A DNA stretch of 64,000 bases, from NCBI RefSeq assembly GCF_029028005.1, contig NZ_JAOTPO010000012.1, positions 104,477 through 168,476 of the forward strand. The letters run 5' to 3'. This document shows positions 55,417 through 64,000 of the stretch, one piece after another. Below the pieces are notes generated by a model. That model saw only the letters and a list, made by a program, of their open reading frames with translations. It had not been told where the DNA came from and ran no database searches. The position numbers were made by a program, and so were the translations under genes. The first letter of the stretch is position 1; each line of letters starts with the position of its first letter. Source of the DNA: Alkalihalobacterium chitinilyticum. Its GTDB lineage: Bacteria > Bacillota > Bacilli > Bacillales > Bacillaceae_F.

Positions 55417-57603
55417 ATGACGATAGATCAATTATTTGAAAAAGCAGAACGTTATCTTTCAGAGAAAGATATGGCGTTTATAAAAAAAGCATATGCGTAC
55501 GCAGAAGAAGCCCATAGTGAGCAGTACAGGAAATCAGGGGAACCGTATATCCACCATCCGATTCAAGTCGCTGGAATTCTAGTTGAATTAGGAATGGATC
55601 CTGATACGATTGCAGCCGCTTTTCTTCATGATGTCGTTGAAGACACAGACGTAACGATTGAGGAACTGAAAGAAGCTTTTAATAGTGAAGTTGCGATGCT
55701 GGTAGATGGCGTTACAAAACTCGGAAAAATTAAATATAAGTCAAAGGAAGAGCAACAGGCAGAAAATCACCGGAAAATGTTTGTGGCGATGGCAAAAGAC
55801 ATTCGGGTAATCTTAATTAAATTAGCCGATCGACTTCACAATATGCGGACGTTAAAACATTTACCGCCTGAAAAACAACGTCGTATATCAAACGAGACGT
55901 TAGAAATTTTTGCTCCATTAGCACATCGTTTAGGGATTTCAACGATTAAATGGGAATTGGAAGACACAGCTCTTCGTTATTTAGATCCACAGCAATACTA
56001 TAGAATTGTTAATTTGATGAAGAAGAAGCGTGCCGAGCGAGAGCAGTATGTAGATGAGGTTGTTAAGAGAATACGAGCGAACTTAAATGACATTCATGTC
56101 ATTGCGGATATCTCAGGACGGCCCAAGCATATTTATAGTATATATCGGAAAATGGCGCTCCAAAATAAACAGTTTAATGAAATCTATGATCTATTAGCTG
56201 TTCGCATCATCGTTAAGAACATTAAGGATTGCTATGCCGTTTTAGGTGTCATTCATACGTGTTGGAAACCAATGCCTGGTCGTTTTAAAGACTATATTGC
56301 GATGCCAAAAGCGAACATGTATCAGTCATTACACACGACGGTACTAGGACCGAATGGTGATCCGTTAGAGGTTCAAATTCGTTCAGAAGAAATGCACCGG
56401 ATTGCAGAATTTGGGGTTGCAGCTCACTGGGCCTATAAAGAAGGAAAAGACGTAGGAAATGATGCTGAGTCACTAGAAACGAAATTAACCTGGTTCCGAG
56501 AAATTATCGAGTTTCAAAACGATTCACAAGATGCTCAAGAATTTATGGAGTCACTTAAAATCGATTTATTTTCTGATATGGTCTTTGTTTTCACGCCAAA
56601 AGGTGATGTAATTGAACTTCCTAGAGGATCGGTACCTTTAGACTTTGCTTATCGGATTCACTCCGAAATTGGCAATCGCTGTATTGGAGCAAAAGTCAAT
56701 GGGAAGATGGTTCCGCTTGACCATGCACTGAAGACTGGTGACATCATTGAAATTATGACGTCAAAACACTCTTATGGACCTAGTCAAGACTGGATTAAAA
56801 TTACACAAAGCTCACATGCAAAAAATAAAATCCGCCAATGGTTTAAGAAAGAACGCCGCGAAGAAAATGTGATGAAGGGGAAAGAAGTCATTGAACGAGA
56901 AGTTAAAGCATTAGACTTAGATCCTAAAGATGTCATTACAACTGAGAACCTTGCTGAGGTGGCTCAAAAATTCAGTTTCGCAGGCGAAGAGGATATGTTC
57001 GCAGCGGTCGGCTATGGCGGAATGAGTCCGAAACAGATTGTGAACCGTTTAGCTGAAAAATTTAAAAAGGACACTGAACCAGAGCAAGAAGAGCAATCGC
57101 TCGCGCAAGCAGTAGCCGAAATTCAAACGTTGGCACCTAAGAAGAAGACGAGTACAGGTGTAACCGTAAAAGGTGTCGATAATTTATTAATACGTCTGTC
57201 AAAATGTTGTAATCCTGTTCCAGGTGATGACATTATCGGCTACATTACGAAAGGCCGGGGAGTGTCCATTCACCGTACCGACTGTCCAAATGTACTAACG
57301 GATGAAGCAAAAACGCGTCTGTTGGGAGTGGAATGGGAAGCTAACCATCTAGAAAACAAAAATTACAACGTTGATATTGAAATTACCGGCTTTGACCGCA
57401 ACGGCTTACTGAACCAAGTGCTTCATGCTGTAACAGAATCGAGAACTACAATAAATGCTGTGTCCGGTCGTTCGGATCATCGCAATAAAGTCGCAACTAT
57501 TCATATGACGATTTTAATTCAAAATGTAGATCACTTGCATAAGGTGGTCGAAAAGATAAAGCAATTACCTCATATTTATTCCGTACGAAGAATTATGCAT
57601 TAA
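55417..57603 (+). CDS. relA: Bifunctional (p)ppGpp synthetase/hydrolase Rel
   Basis: Makes and degrades the stringent-response alarmone; 728 residues. The hydrolase HD domain has [10 protein letters not shown] and [11 protein letters not shown]; the synthetase domain has [20 protein letters not shown]; a TGS domain follows ([20 protein letters not shown]), then a zinc-finger region ([17 protein letters not shown]) and a C-terminal ACT domain. Intact HD residues indicate a working hydrolase. AAAAGGTGATT precedes ATG. The dtd gene follows 11 nt downstream. Confidence 0.98.
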   Translation: MTIDQLFEKAERYLSEKDMAFIKKAYAYAEEAHSEQYRKSGEPYIHHPIQVAGILVELGMDPDTIAAAFLHDVVEDTDVTIEELKEAFNSEVAMLVDGVTKLGKIKYKSKEEQQAENHRKMFVAMAKDIRVILIKLADRLHNMRTLKHLPPEKQRRISNETLEIFAPLAHRLGISTIKWELEDTALRYLDPQQYYRIVNLMKKKRAEREQYVDEVVKRIRANLNDIHVIADISGRPKHIYSIYRKMALQNKQFNEIYDLLAVRIIVKNIKDCYAVLGVIHTCWKPMPGRFKDYIAMPKANMYQSLHTTVLGPNGDPLEVQIRSEEMHRIAEFGVAAHWAYKEGKDVGNDAESLETKLTWFREIIEFQNDSQDAQEFMESLKIDLFSDMVFVFTPKGDVIELPRGSVPLDFAYRIHSEIGNRCIGAKVNGKMVPLDHALKTGDIIEIMTSKHSYGPSQDWIKITQSSHAKNKIRQWFKKERREENVMKGKEVIEREVKALDLDPKDVITTENLAEVAQKFSFAGEEDMFAAVGYGGMSPKQIVNRLAEKFKKDTEPEQEEQSLAQAVAEIQTLAPKKKTSTGVTVKGVDNLLIRLSKCCNPVPGDDIIGYITKGRGVSIHRTDCPNVLTDEAKTRLLGVEWEANHLENKNYNVDIEITGFDRNGLLNQVLHAVTESRTTINAVSGRSDHRNKVATIHMTILIQNVDHLHKVVEKIKQLPHIYSVRRIMH

Positions 57604-57614
57604 GGAGTTTTAAT

Positions 57615-58061
57615 ATGAAAGTCGTATTACAAAGAGTAAGTGAAGCGTCCGTAACGGTCAATGAAGAAGTAGTTGGAAAAATTGGTTCTGGCTTAATGCT
57701 TCTTGTGGGTATAACGCATGAAGATACGGTCGAAGATGTTCAGTATCTAACGGATAAAATTGTAAACCTTCGTATTTTTGAAGACGATGAAGGAAAATTA
57801 AATCTTTCTCTCTTAGATGTCGGTGGTCAAATACTATCTATTTCTCAATTCACATTATATGGTGATTGTCGGAAAGGGCGTCGACCGAATTTTATGGGAG
57901 CGGCTAAACCAGATGTAGCTGAACCCTTATATGAAGCATTTAATGAACAGTTACGCCAAAAAGGTGTTCAAGTAGAGACCGGTATTTTTGGTGCGATGAT
58001 GGATGTACAGCTTATCAACCATGGTCCGGTTACTCTAATTATCGATAGTCGGCAAAATTAA
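57615..58061 (+). CDS. dtd: D-aminoacyl-tRNA deacylase
   Basis: Hydrolyses D-amino acids mischarged on tRNA; 148 residues. The active-site motifs are [20 protein letters not shown] and the GPVT motif [10 protein letters not shown], which give chirality-selective recognition in the dimer. AAGGAG precedes ATG. It is cotranscribed with relA, as in many Firmicutes. Confidence 0.97.
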   Translation: MKVVLQRVSEASVTVNEEVVGKIGSGLMLLVGITHEDTVEDVQYLTDKIVNLRIFEDDEGKLNLSLLDVGGQILSISQFTLYGDCRKGRRPNFMGAAKPDVAEPLYEAFNEQLRQKGVQVETGIFGAMMDVQLINHGPVTLIIDSRQN

Positions 58062-58142
58062 CATGTTTTTCTTCCAAAACTGAAAGAATTAGATGACTTT
58101 TGGTTATGCTAGTTCTAGATGTTATTACGGAAGGAAGATTCG

Positions 58143-58319
58143 ATGCGGACAAGTATGAAGCAAGAAGGCAGCGGAAGAAACGAACACCAGCTATTTCATG
58201 TGAACTTTCACGATTTTGTAGAAAAAGAAAACAGCAGTACAAGTATGGAACTCGCAGATGAGTTTGGATTGTCGTTAAGAGAAGTAAAGCAATTGAAGAA
58301 AAAGCTTGGACGAAACTAA
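58143..58319 (+). CDS. Small helix-turn-helix-like protein, unknown function
   Basis: A 58-residue hydrophilic protein. Its C-terminal third, MELADEFGLSLREVKQLKKKLG, has the spacing of a helix-turn-helix. The ATG at 58143 has GGAAGGAAG upstream. It lies between dtd and the hisS T-box leader, in the place of B. subtilis yrvJ. I recall similar small proteins in this position in other bacilli but cannot name the family. It could bind DNA or RNA. Confidence 0.65.
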   Translation: MRTSMKQEGSGRNEHQLFHVNFHDFVEKENSSTSMELADEFGLSLREVKQLKKKLGRN

Positions 58320-58382
58320 TAAATTTATTGACAACTTTATTAAACATTCGTATGATAAAAAGCAAATGCAAAGACCGTAACA

Positions 58383-58635
58383 AACCGATGATGGGGAATA
58401 GTAATTAAGGTAGCACATGTTAAGAGAGGAAATGCCGTGGCTGTAAGCATTTCTACATGGACCTTAATGAATGAACACTCCGTAGGTTTTTTTCTGAAAA
58501 CTGTTGGTTAGTAGGAAAAAACGTAAGCAAGGCGTTAACTGCTTAAAGTGGAAGCTTAGGCTTCAATAAGGGTGGCACCACGGGTATAACTCTCGTCCCT
58601 GATTGATTTATAATCAGGGATGGGAGTTTTTTATA
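58383..58635 (+). ncRNA. T-box leader (His specificity) controlling hisS-aspS
   Basis: The conserved T-box core AAGGGTGGCACCACGGG is at 58568-58584. It is followed by a terminator stem (about 58588-58630, ACTCTCGTCCCTGATT against AATCAGGGATGGGAGT) and a T run. Upstream, Stem I is closed by ATTAAGGT pairing with ACCTTAAT, next to AATAGTA, the S-turn-type loop. The triplet CAC at 58476-58478 is well placed as the histidine specifier. Uncharged tRNA-His would stabilise the antiterminator and allow transcription. Confidence 0.93.
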
Positions 58636-58721
58636 TTGCAATGAAAACTAAGGTGAAAGATAGGTATCTTAGTTGAAGCTGTGTAAGCTTTATTAGATGT
58701 TTTTGAAATGGGAGGATCAAG

Positions 58722-59999
58722 ATGAGTATACATATTCCAAGAGGTACGCAAGACATTTTGCCAGGAACTTCAGAACTGTGGCAGTATGTCGAAGCCAAGG
58801 CACAAGATATTTGCCGCCGTTATAACTATAAAGAAATCCGCACGCCAATTTTTGAACATACAGAACTTTTTCAGCGCGGGGTTGGGGATACGACAGATAT
58901 CGTTCAAAAAGAAACGTATACATTTACGGATCGCGGCGATCGAAGCCTAACGTTAAGACCAGAAGGAACAGCTTCAGTTACGAGAGCATTTGTAGAAAAT
59001 AAGTTATATGGAAATCCGGGACAACCGACCAAACTTTACTATATCGGTCCAATGTTCCGATATGAGCGTCCACAATCAGGGAGAATGCGTCAGTTCGTTC
59101 AATTTGGCATTGAAGCACTAGGCAGTAATGATCCAGCAATAGATGCCGAAGTAATGGCACTGGCAATGGAGTTTTATCGTGAACTAGGCTTATCAGGTTT
59201 GAAACTAGTTATTAATAGTCTTGGAGATACGGAAAGCCGAATTGCACACCGTGAAGCATTAATCAATCATTTTAAACCGAGAATTAATGAGTTTTGTTCA
59301 GATTGTCAGCAACGTCTTGAGAAAAACCCGTTGCGAATTTTAGACTGTAAAAAAGATAGAGATCATGAATTGATGGCAACTGCGCCTTCGATTTTAGATT
59401 ATTTAAATGAAGAGTCAGTCGCCTACTTTGAAAAAGTGAAACAACACCTCGATGCAATGGGCATTTCCTATGTCGTTGATCAAACATTAGTACGTGGTCT
59501 AGATTACTATAACCATACGGCTTTTGAGATCATGATAGAAGGTGAAGGGTTCGGTGCGATTACGACATTATGCGGAGGTGGCCGCTATAATGGACTCGTT
59601 GAAGAAATCGGCGGTCCTGAAACACCAGGTATTGGCTTTGCACTAAGTATCGAACGTTTGCTTATGGCTCTAAAAGCAGCGAACATTGAAATTCCAATCG
59701 AACAAACGATTGGCTGTTATCTAGTGGCACTTGGTGAAGAGGCAAAAGACAAAAGTGCAAGTTTATTGTTTGAACTGCGTAAAGCAGGGTTATCTGCTGA
59801 AAAAGATTACCTAGATAAAAAGGTTAAAGCACAATTTAAAGCTGCCGATCGACTAGAAGCGAAGTATACAGCTGTACTGGGTGATGATGAACTAGCTGCT
59901 AATAAAATTAATGTAAAAGAAATGAGCACTGGAGAGCAAGTGGAAGTATCACTCGATGATTTTATTACATATATGCAAGATAGATTAAAGGAGGAGTAA
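58722..59999 (+). CDS. hisS: Histidyl-tRNA synthetase
   Basis: Charges tRNA-His; 425-residue class II synthetase. Motif 1 lies near [17 protein letters not shown], motif 2 is [19 protein letters not shown], the histidine-specific motif is [14 protein letters not shown], and motif 3 is [24 protein letters not shown] precedes ATG. It is controlled by the T-box leader and followed 2 nt later by aspS. Confidence 0.98.
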   Translation: MSIHIPRGTQDILPGTSELWQYVEAKAQDICRRYNYKEIRTPIFEHTELFQRGVGDTTDIVQKETYTFTDRGDRSLTLRPEGTASVTRAFVENKLYGNPGQPTKLYYIGPMFRYERPQSGRMRQFVQFGIEALGSNDPAIDAEVMALAMEFYRELGLSGLKLVINSLGDTESRIAHREALINHFKPRINEFCSDCQQRLEKNPLRILDCKKDRDHELMATAPSILDYLNEESVAYFEKVKQHLDAMGISYVVDQTLVRGLDYYNHTAFEIMIEGEGFGAITTLCGGGRYNGLVEEIGGPETPGIGFALSIERLLMALKAANIEIPIEQTIGCYLVALGEEAKDKSASLLFELRKAGLSAEKDYLDKKVKAQFKAADRLEAKYTAVLGDDELAANKINVKEMSTGEQVEVSLDDFITYMQDRLKEE

Positions 60000-60001
60000 G
60001 A

Positions 60002-61795
60002 ATGATAGGGAGAACACATCAATGTGGCCAAATATTAGAAAATACAATTGGAGAACGAGTGCAGTTAAAAGGTTGGGTACAAACTCGTCGTGACCTTGGG
60101 CAAGTTATTTTTATTGATTTACGAGATCGCTCAGGTATTGTTCAAGTCGTTTTTAACCCTGAAGTATCAAAAGATGCCCATGCAATTGCAGACCGTGTAC
60201 GCGGTGAATTTGTTTTAGATGTAGAAGGTACAGTTGTTAAACGTGAAGATGAAACGATTAATGAAAAGATTCCTACTGGAAAAGTCGAAGTGCATGTTGA
60301 TAAGATTACGATTTTAAATGCATCCAAACCGCTTCCGTTCCAGATTGAAGAAGATACAGATGCTTCTGAAGATGTTCGTTTACGTTATCGTTACCTAGAC
60401 TTACGTAGACCAGATATGCAAAACATCTTTAAATTACGTCATCAAACGACGAAATTAATTCGTGAAACACTAGATAATGAGCAATTCTTAGAAATGGAAA
60501 CACCAATGTTAACGAAAAGTACGCCTGAAGGAGCACGTGATTATTTAGTACCAAGCCGTGTGCACCATGGTGAATTTTATGCACTTCCGCAATCACCGCA
60601 GCTTTTTAAACAGTTATTGATGGTATCTGGTTTCGAACGTTACTATCAAATTGTTCGTTGTTTCCGTGACGAAGATTTACGAGCGGACCGTCAACCGGAA
60701 TTTACTCAAGTCGATATCGAGACTTCCTTCATGGACAAAGAAGACTTACTTGCCATGATGGAAAACATGATGGCAAAAATCATGAAGGAACTAAAAGGAA
60801 TTGAAATTTCAACTCCTTTCCAGCGTTTAACGTATGTTGAAGCCATGAATCGATATGGATCAGATAAGCCAGATACACGCTTTGGCTTAGAGTTATCTGA
60901 ATTAACAGATGTAATGAAAAACTCACAGTTTAAAGTGTTTGCTAATGCGATTGCTAACGGCGGAATTGTAAAAGGGTTAAATGTAAAAGGGGCAGCTACA
61001 AAACTGACTCGTAAAGAAATTGATGACCTAGCACATTTTGTAGCGATTTACGGTGCAAAAGGTTTAGCTTGGCTTAAAGTCGAAGAAAACGAGTTGAAAG
61101 GACCAATCGCAAAATTCTTAAGCGAAGAAGAGGCTGCAGGCATGCGTGAAGCGATGAATGCAGAACCGGGCGATTTATTATTCTTTGCAGCGGATAAGAA
61201 ACAAGTGGTGTATGACAGCTTAGGTGCACTTCGTCTTAAATTTGGTAAAGACCTAGACTTAATTGATAAATCTAAATTCAATTTCTTATGGGTAGTTGAC
61301 TTCCCACTTGTTGAGTTTGATGAGGATGCTAATCGTTACGTCGCTCTTCACCATCCATTTACGAGTCCAAAAACAGAAGATCTGCATCTGCTTGATACGG
61401 ATCCGGGTCAAGTACGTGCAGAAGCATATGACCTTGTGTTAAACGGATATGAGCTTGGTGGAGGTTCACAACGTATTTATCAGCGTGATGTACAGGAAAA
61501 AATGTTCTCTGCTCTTGGTTTTTCTGAAGAAGAAGCAAAAGAACAATTTGGTTTTCTGCTAGATGCCTTTGAATATGGTACACCACCACACGGCGGAATT
61601 GCGTTAGGACTAGATCGGCTAATTATGCTATTAGCAGGCCGAAACAACCTACGTGATACAATCGCATTCCCTAAGACTGCGAGCGCAAGTTGCTTATTAA
61701 CCAATGCACCGAGTTCGGTTAGTGAGGCACAATTACATGAGTTGAATTTATCAATCGTTCCGAAAAAAGAGGAAGAAAAGAAAGTTCAAGTATAA
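60002..61795 (+). CDS. aspS: Aspartyl-tRNA synthetase
   Basis: Charges tRNA-Asp; 597-residue bacterial-type class II synthetase. The N-terminal anticodon-binding OB fold contains [21 protein letters not shown]. Motif 2 is [19 protein letters not shown], a bacterial GAD insertion domain follows (about 300-420), and motif 3 is [29 protein letters not shown] precedes ATG. It should share the histidine T-box with hisS, unless an internal promoter exists. Confidence 0.98.
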   Translation: MIGRTHQCGQILENTIGERVQLKGWVQTRRDLGQVIFIDLRDRSGIVQVVFNPEVSKDAHAIADRVRGEFVLDVEGTVVKREDETINEKIPTGKVEVHVDKITILNASKPLPFQIEEDTDASEDVRLRYRYLDLRRPDMQNIFKLRHQTTKLIRETLDNEQFLEMETPMLTKSTPEGARDYLVPSRVHHGEFYALPQSPQLFKQLLMVSGFERYYQIVRCFRDEDLRADRQPEFTQVDIETSFMDKEDLLAMMENMMAKIMKELKGIEISTPFQRLTYVEAMNRYGSDKPDTRFGLELSELTDVMKNSQFKVFANAIANGGIVKGLNVKGAATKLTRKEIDDLAHFVAIYGAKGLAWLKVEENELKGPIAKFLSEEEAAGMREAMNAEPGDLLFFAADKKQVVYDSLGALRLKFGKDLDLIDKSKFNFLWVVDFPLVEFDEDANRYVALHHPFTSPKTEDLHLLDTDPGQVRAEAYDLVLNGYELGGGSQRIYQRDVQEKMFSALGFSEEEAKEQFGFLLDAFEYGTPPHGGIALGLDRLIMLLAGRNNLRDTIAFPKTASASCLLTNAPSSVSEAQLHELNLSIVPKKEEEKKVQV

Positions 61796-61803
61796 ACTTT
61801 AAG

Positions 61804-61833
61804 TTGACAAAGATAGAATAATCGCATTATAAT
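61804..61833 (+). promoter_or_regulatory. Consensus promoter of the S-box-hom unit
   Basis: TTGACA (61804-61809), 18 bp, TATAAT (61828-61833), 41 bp upstream of the SAM riboswitch. Both hexamers are perfect. Confidence 0.8.
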
Positions 61834-61873
61834 CATAACTATTAAAATTCAAATAATTAATTGTAAAAATAAA

Positions 61874-62029
61874 ACTTATCACGAGAGGCTGAGGGACTGA
61901 CCCGATGACGCCCGGCAACCGGTTTGTCTGCCAGACAAACAAAGGTGCTAATTTCAGCAGAGCAAATTGCTCTGAAAGATAAGTGGAGGCGTTTTAAAAA
62001 AACCTTTCCCTTATCGGAAAGGTTTTTTT
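61874..62029 (+). ncRNA. SAM-I (S-box) riboswitch with terminator
   Basis: The aptamer at 61874-61984 shows P1 (CTTATC with GATAAG), the conserved AGAGGCTGAGGGACTGACCC, GATGACGCCCGGCAACC and AAAGGTGCTAATTTC blocks, and AGCAAATTGCT in P4. The terminator is AACCTTTCC/GGAAAGGTT with seven T (62001-62029). SAM binding should stop transcription before hom. Confidence 0.97.
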
Positions 62030-62143
62030 ATTTTATGCACAACTGATGAGACTAAAGATAGAATCACTCTAAGTAAAAAAGAACTGTGGTGCGGAGGAGT
62101 TATCGGGGCATAAGTAAGTGTTTTATACAAGGAGGAGCTTAGG

Positions 62144-63376
62144 ATGTTAAATGTTGGGGTTATCGGGTTCGGAACAGTTGGTTCGGGTATTTATGAGCGG
62201 TTATTGAATTCAAGCGAGGAATTAAAGGAGATTTTTCAAACTGAGGTTCAGATGACAAAAATTCTCGTGAAGGACGATACAAAAGATCGTGGTTATACTC
62301 AAGTAAAAACACTTACAACAAGTGACCCTAATGAGTTTTTTAATCAACAGTACGATATTGTCTTTGAAGCAATTGGCGGGGTTGAACCTGCTAAAGGCTA
62401 TATTGTGCAGCTCATTCAATCAGGTACAGCGATTATTACAGCAAACAAAGAATTGATTGCGAAGCACGGTAAAGAGCTTGAAGAGCTGGCTCGCCAAAAC
62501 GGAGTTTATTTAGGGTTTGAAGCAGCTGTTGGCGGTGGAATACCGATTGTGAACAGCTTTAAAACGTTATTTTCGACAACCCCGATCCATTCTGTGACGG
62601 GAATTTTGAATGGGACAACGAATTATATTTTAACAGAGATGAAAGAGAAAAATCGGCCGTTTGCTGATGTGTTAGAAGAAGCGCAACAATTAGGTTATGC
62701 CGAAGCGGATCCTACAGATGATATTGAAGGATATGATGCATTATATAAACTCAAAATTTTAAGTCGGCTGGCGTTTAACTCATGGCCAAATGAAGATAAC
62801 TTTTTCTGTAAGGGGATGAATGTCATTGAGGAAGAGGCGATTGATTTTGCGGAACGAAATGAATTAGCAATAAAATTGATTGCTAGAACATCGAATGAAA
62901 ATAGAGTTATTCGTGGCTTTGTATCACCCGCATTCGTTACAAAAGATCATCCGTTATATAATATTAACGGAGTGACGAACGGTATCTGTATTGACGGTGC
63001 AACCATCGACCGTATTACGATGAGCGGTCCAGGTGCAGGAAAGGATGCAACCGCAAACAGTATGGTAGAAGATTTTGTTCTGCATGAGCAGTTTCAAGGG
63101 TTTAATCGTCCATTAAGTCAACAACATAACGATAGAGCAAACGAGGAAATGAGTGTAATTGTCTTTGTTTCTGAACTAAAAAAGGAACAGTTTCATGCGG
63201 ATTTACTCGGTATTATAAGCGAAGTTGAAATAGATAACGGTTTTAACGATAAGCAAGCGGTGATCCTTAAATTAACGAAGGGCAAGTCGTTGAATGACTT
63301 ACCTCCTTTATGGCAGCAAAAAAGCTACCCGGTATTAGGTAAGGTAGCTGTTAATAAAATTGCTTTACCTTTTTAA
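62144..63376 (+). CDS. hom: Homoserine dehydrogenase
   Basis: Reduces aspartate semialdehyde to homoserine, the branch to methionine and threonine; 410 residues. The NAD(P)-binding motif is GVIGFGTVGSGIYERL. Catalytic-domain motifs are ITANKELIAKHG, GFEAAVGGGIPIV, GILNGTTNYILTEM and GYAEADPTDDIEG. The C-terminal ~70 residues do not show an obvious ACT domain of the B. subtilis Hom type. AAGGAGGAGC precedes ATG. The upstream S-box suggests that this copy serves methionine synthesis. Its 3' end overlaps the converging small gene by 26 bp. Confidence 0.96.
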   Translation: MLNVGVIGFGTVGSGIYERLLNSSEELKEIFQTEVQMTKILVKDDTKDRGYTQVKTLTTSDPNEFFNQQYDIVFEAIGGVEPAKGYIVQLIQSGTAIITANKELIAKHGKELEELARQNGVYLGFEAAVGGGIPIVNSFKTLFSTTPIHSVTGILNGTTNYILTEMKEKNRPFADVLEEAQQLGYAEADPTDDIEGYDALYKLKILSRLAFNSWPNEDNFFCKGMNVIEEEAIDFAERNELAIKLIARTSNENRVIRGFVSPAFVTKDHPLYNINGVTNGICIDGATIDRITMSGPGAGKDATANSMVEDFVLHEQFQGFNRPLSQQHNDRANEEMSVIVFVSELKKEQFHADLLGIISEVEIDNGFNDKQAVILKLTKGKSLNDLPPLWQQKSYPVLGKVAVNKIALPF

Positions 63377-63638
63377 ATGTATCAATAAAAGGAGTTGGGT
63401 TGGTTTTCACGAGATGAGGTAAAACACCTTGATTCGTATGCAAATACAAAAAGCCAATCTTTTCTGTTGCTTGACGGTAAGAAATATCAAATACATGTTC
63501 TAATAGAAACTCTTTGTCTCGTGAGCGGATTTTATCATTAAAGAGCTCCATGTCGAAGTTTCTTTCAACTGTATACTTCTTGGTGTATTCGATTTTTTGT
63601 TCGACTTCGATGCAAACTTGAGTTGTAATGGGCTTCAT
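63351..63638 (-). CDS. Conserved hypothetical small protein
   Basis: A 95-residue soluble protein. The segment HVFDISYRQATEKIGFLYLHTNQGVLPHLVKTNPTPFI looks like the strand-rich core of a small PH-like domain, and I recall similar unnamed proteins in bacilli. No function can be given. The ATG at 63638 (MKPITTQVC) is chosen because AAGGATG lies 6 nt upstream; the ATG at 63647 is part of that site. It converges on hom, with a 26-bp overlap of coding ends, and no terminator separates them. Confidence 0.65.
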   Translation of the reverse strand: MKPITTQVCIEVEQKIEYTKKYTVERNFDMELFNDKIRSRDKEFLLEHVFDISYRQATEKIGFLYLHTNQGVLPHLVKTNPTPFIDTFKKVKQFY

Positions 63639-63696
63639 GGAAAACATCCTTTATATAAAGAGTAAGAAACTTTGCTTGTAGAAATAAAATTTTATG

Positions 63697-63770
63697 GGAC
63701 TCAAGGGCCCTTATTCCTTTAAAAAGCATGCCTTTTAAGTACGTAACGGACTCGGAGGCCCTTATTCCTT
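63697..63770. repeat. Two near-identical 23-bp direct repeats
   Basis: Copies at 63697-63719 and 63748-63770 share GGACTC, a three-base variable stretch, then GGCCCTTATTCCTT; period 51 bp. They lie in non-coding DNA upstream of the minus-strand small gene. Confidence 0.85.
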
Positions 63771-63825
63771 AGTTATTGTAGTAATGTTTTGTGATTTTAA
63801 GCAAATAGGGTCCTCTGTGGACCTA

Positions 63826-64000
63826 TGTCAAGAAAGTGGACACCTAAATAACGGATTTTAGTTTTTATAATGGAAACAGTAGGCCCTTCTTCACTTTTTA
63901 AAAGCATAGATGATGCCGTGGATGCATCAAGCCCAACCCGCTTGACCCAACCACTCTATCATCTGGTTGGTGGTTAGGTGAAGAAGGAGCCTAACTGCCT
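63826..64000. other. Structured right-edge region, possible end of a mobile element
   Basis: An imperfect inverted repeat (TAGGCCCTTCTTCAC at 63880-63894 and GTGAAGAAGGAGCCTA at 63978-63993) encloses an inner stem, CCAACCA (63949-63955 region) with TGGTTGG. Just before it, TGTCAAGAAAGTGGACACC at 63826 looks like the end of some insertion sequences. No coding frame is visible before the window ends, so the identity remains open. Confidence 0.3.

Overview
The window is a stretch of low-GC Firmicute chromosome from a spore-forming member of the Bacillaceae. The evidence is gene content (spo0B, safA, coxA, bofC, spoVB, lia operon, comN), strong AAGGAGG-type ribosome binding sites with frequent GTG and TTG starts, TTGACA/TATAAT promoters, and gene order that follows Bacillus subtilis over long runs. 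The species cannot be fixed from the sequence. An alkaliphilic Bacillus relative is plausible but is an inference. I saw no rRNA, tRNA, CRISPR array, prophage or complete insertion sequence. Layout: (1) 1-9.9 kb holds the end of ecsC, an M20 amidohydrolase (yhaA), ccdA, the complete liaIH-liaGFSR envelope-stress operon and pbpF. (2) 10-22.5 kb holds an orphan restriction-endonuclease-like gene, a chemoreceptor, the coproporphyrin-dependent haem genes hemE-hemH-hemY, an MFS exporter divergent from an XRE/TPR regulator across two matched palindromes, and a NitT/TauT-type ABC importer. (3) 22.8-27 kb holds a small coiled-coil gene, a perfect 55-bp tandem duplication, then spo0B-obgE-pheB-pheA. 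(4) 27-32.5 kb is the NAD module: nadR and nifS on one strand, nadB-nadC-nadA on the other. (5) 32.6-36.2 kb carries sporulation genes safA, coxA and bofC, the first two with expanded low-complexity regions. (6) 36.7-41.2 kb holds ruvA-ruvB, a DUF2905 gene, queA-tgt and yajC. (7) 41.4-48.3 kb carries membrane proteins (TIGR04086, an ArsB/NhaD-type transporter, DUF421, SpoVB, a DUF368/PopT-like lipid-phosphate transporter) and comN. (8) 48.4-61.8 kb holds secD and secF as separate genes, a CDF cation transporter, a LapA-domain protein, recJ-apt, relA-dtd, and a T-box-controlled hisS-aspS. (9) 61.8-64 kb holds a SAM riboswitch before hom, a small unknown gene, and an inverted-repeat structure cut by the window edge. 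How the parts fit: many genes serve the cell envelope (lia, pbpF, SecDF, SpoVB, PopT-like) and sporulation. RNA-based control is prominent: T-box (His), S-box (SAM), many factor-independent terminators, and terminator-like hairpins directly before bofC and inside the lia operon. The ecs-yhaA-pbpF-hemEHY and spo0B-to-aspS blocks lie far apart in B. subtilis, so a rearrangement joins them here at about 17-23.5 kb. The most unusual material is a strictly 53-bp-periodic, purine-rich tandem repeat family at two intergenic loci 11 kb apart (36.34-36.58 and 47.49-47.88 kb), alongside the orphan endonuclease and the 55-bp duplication.
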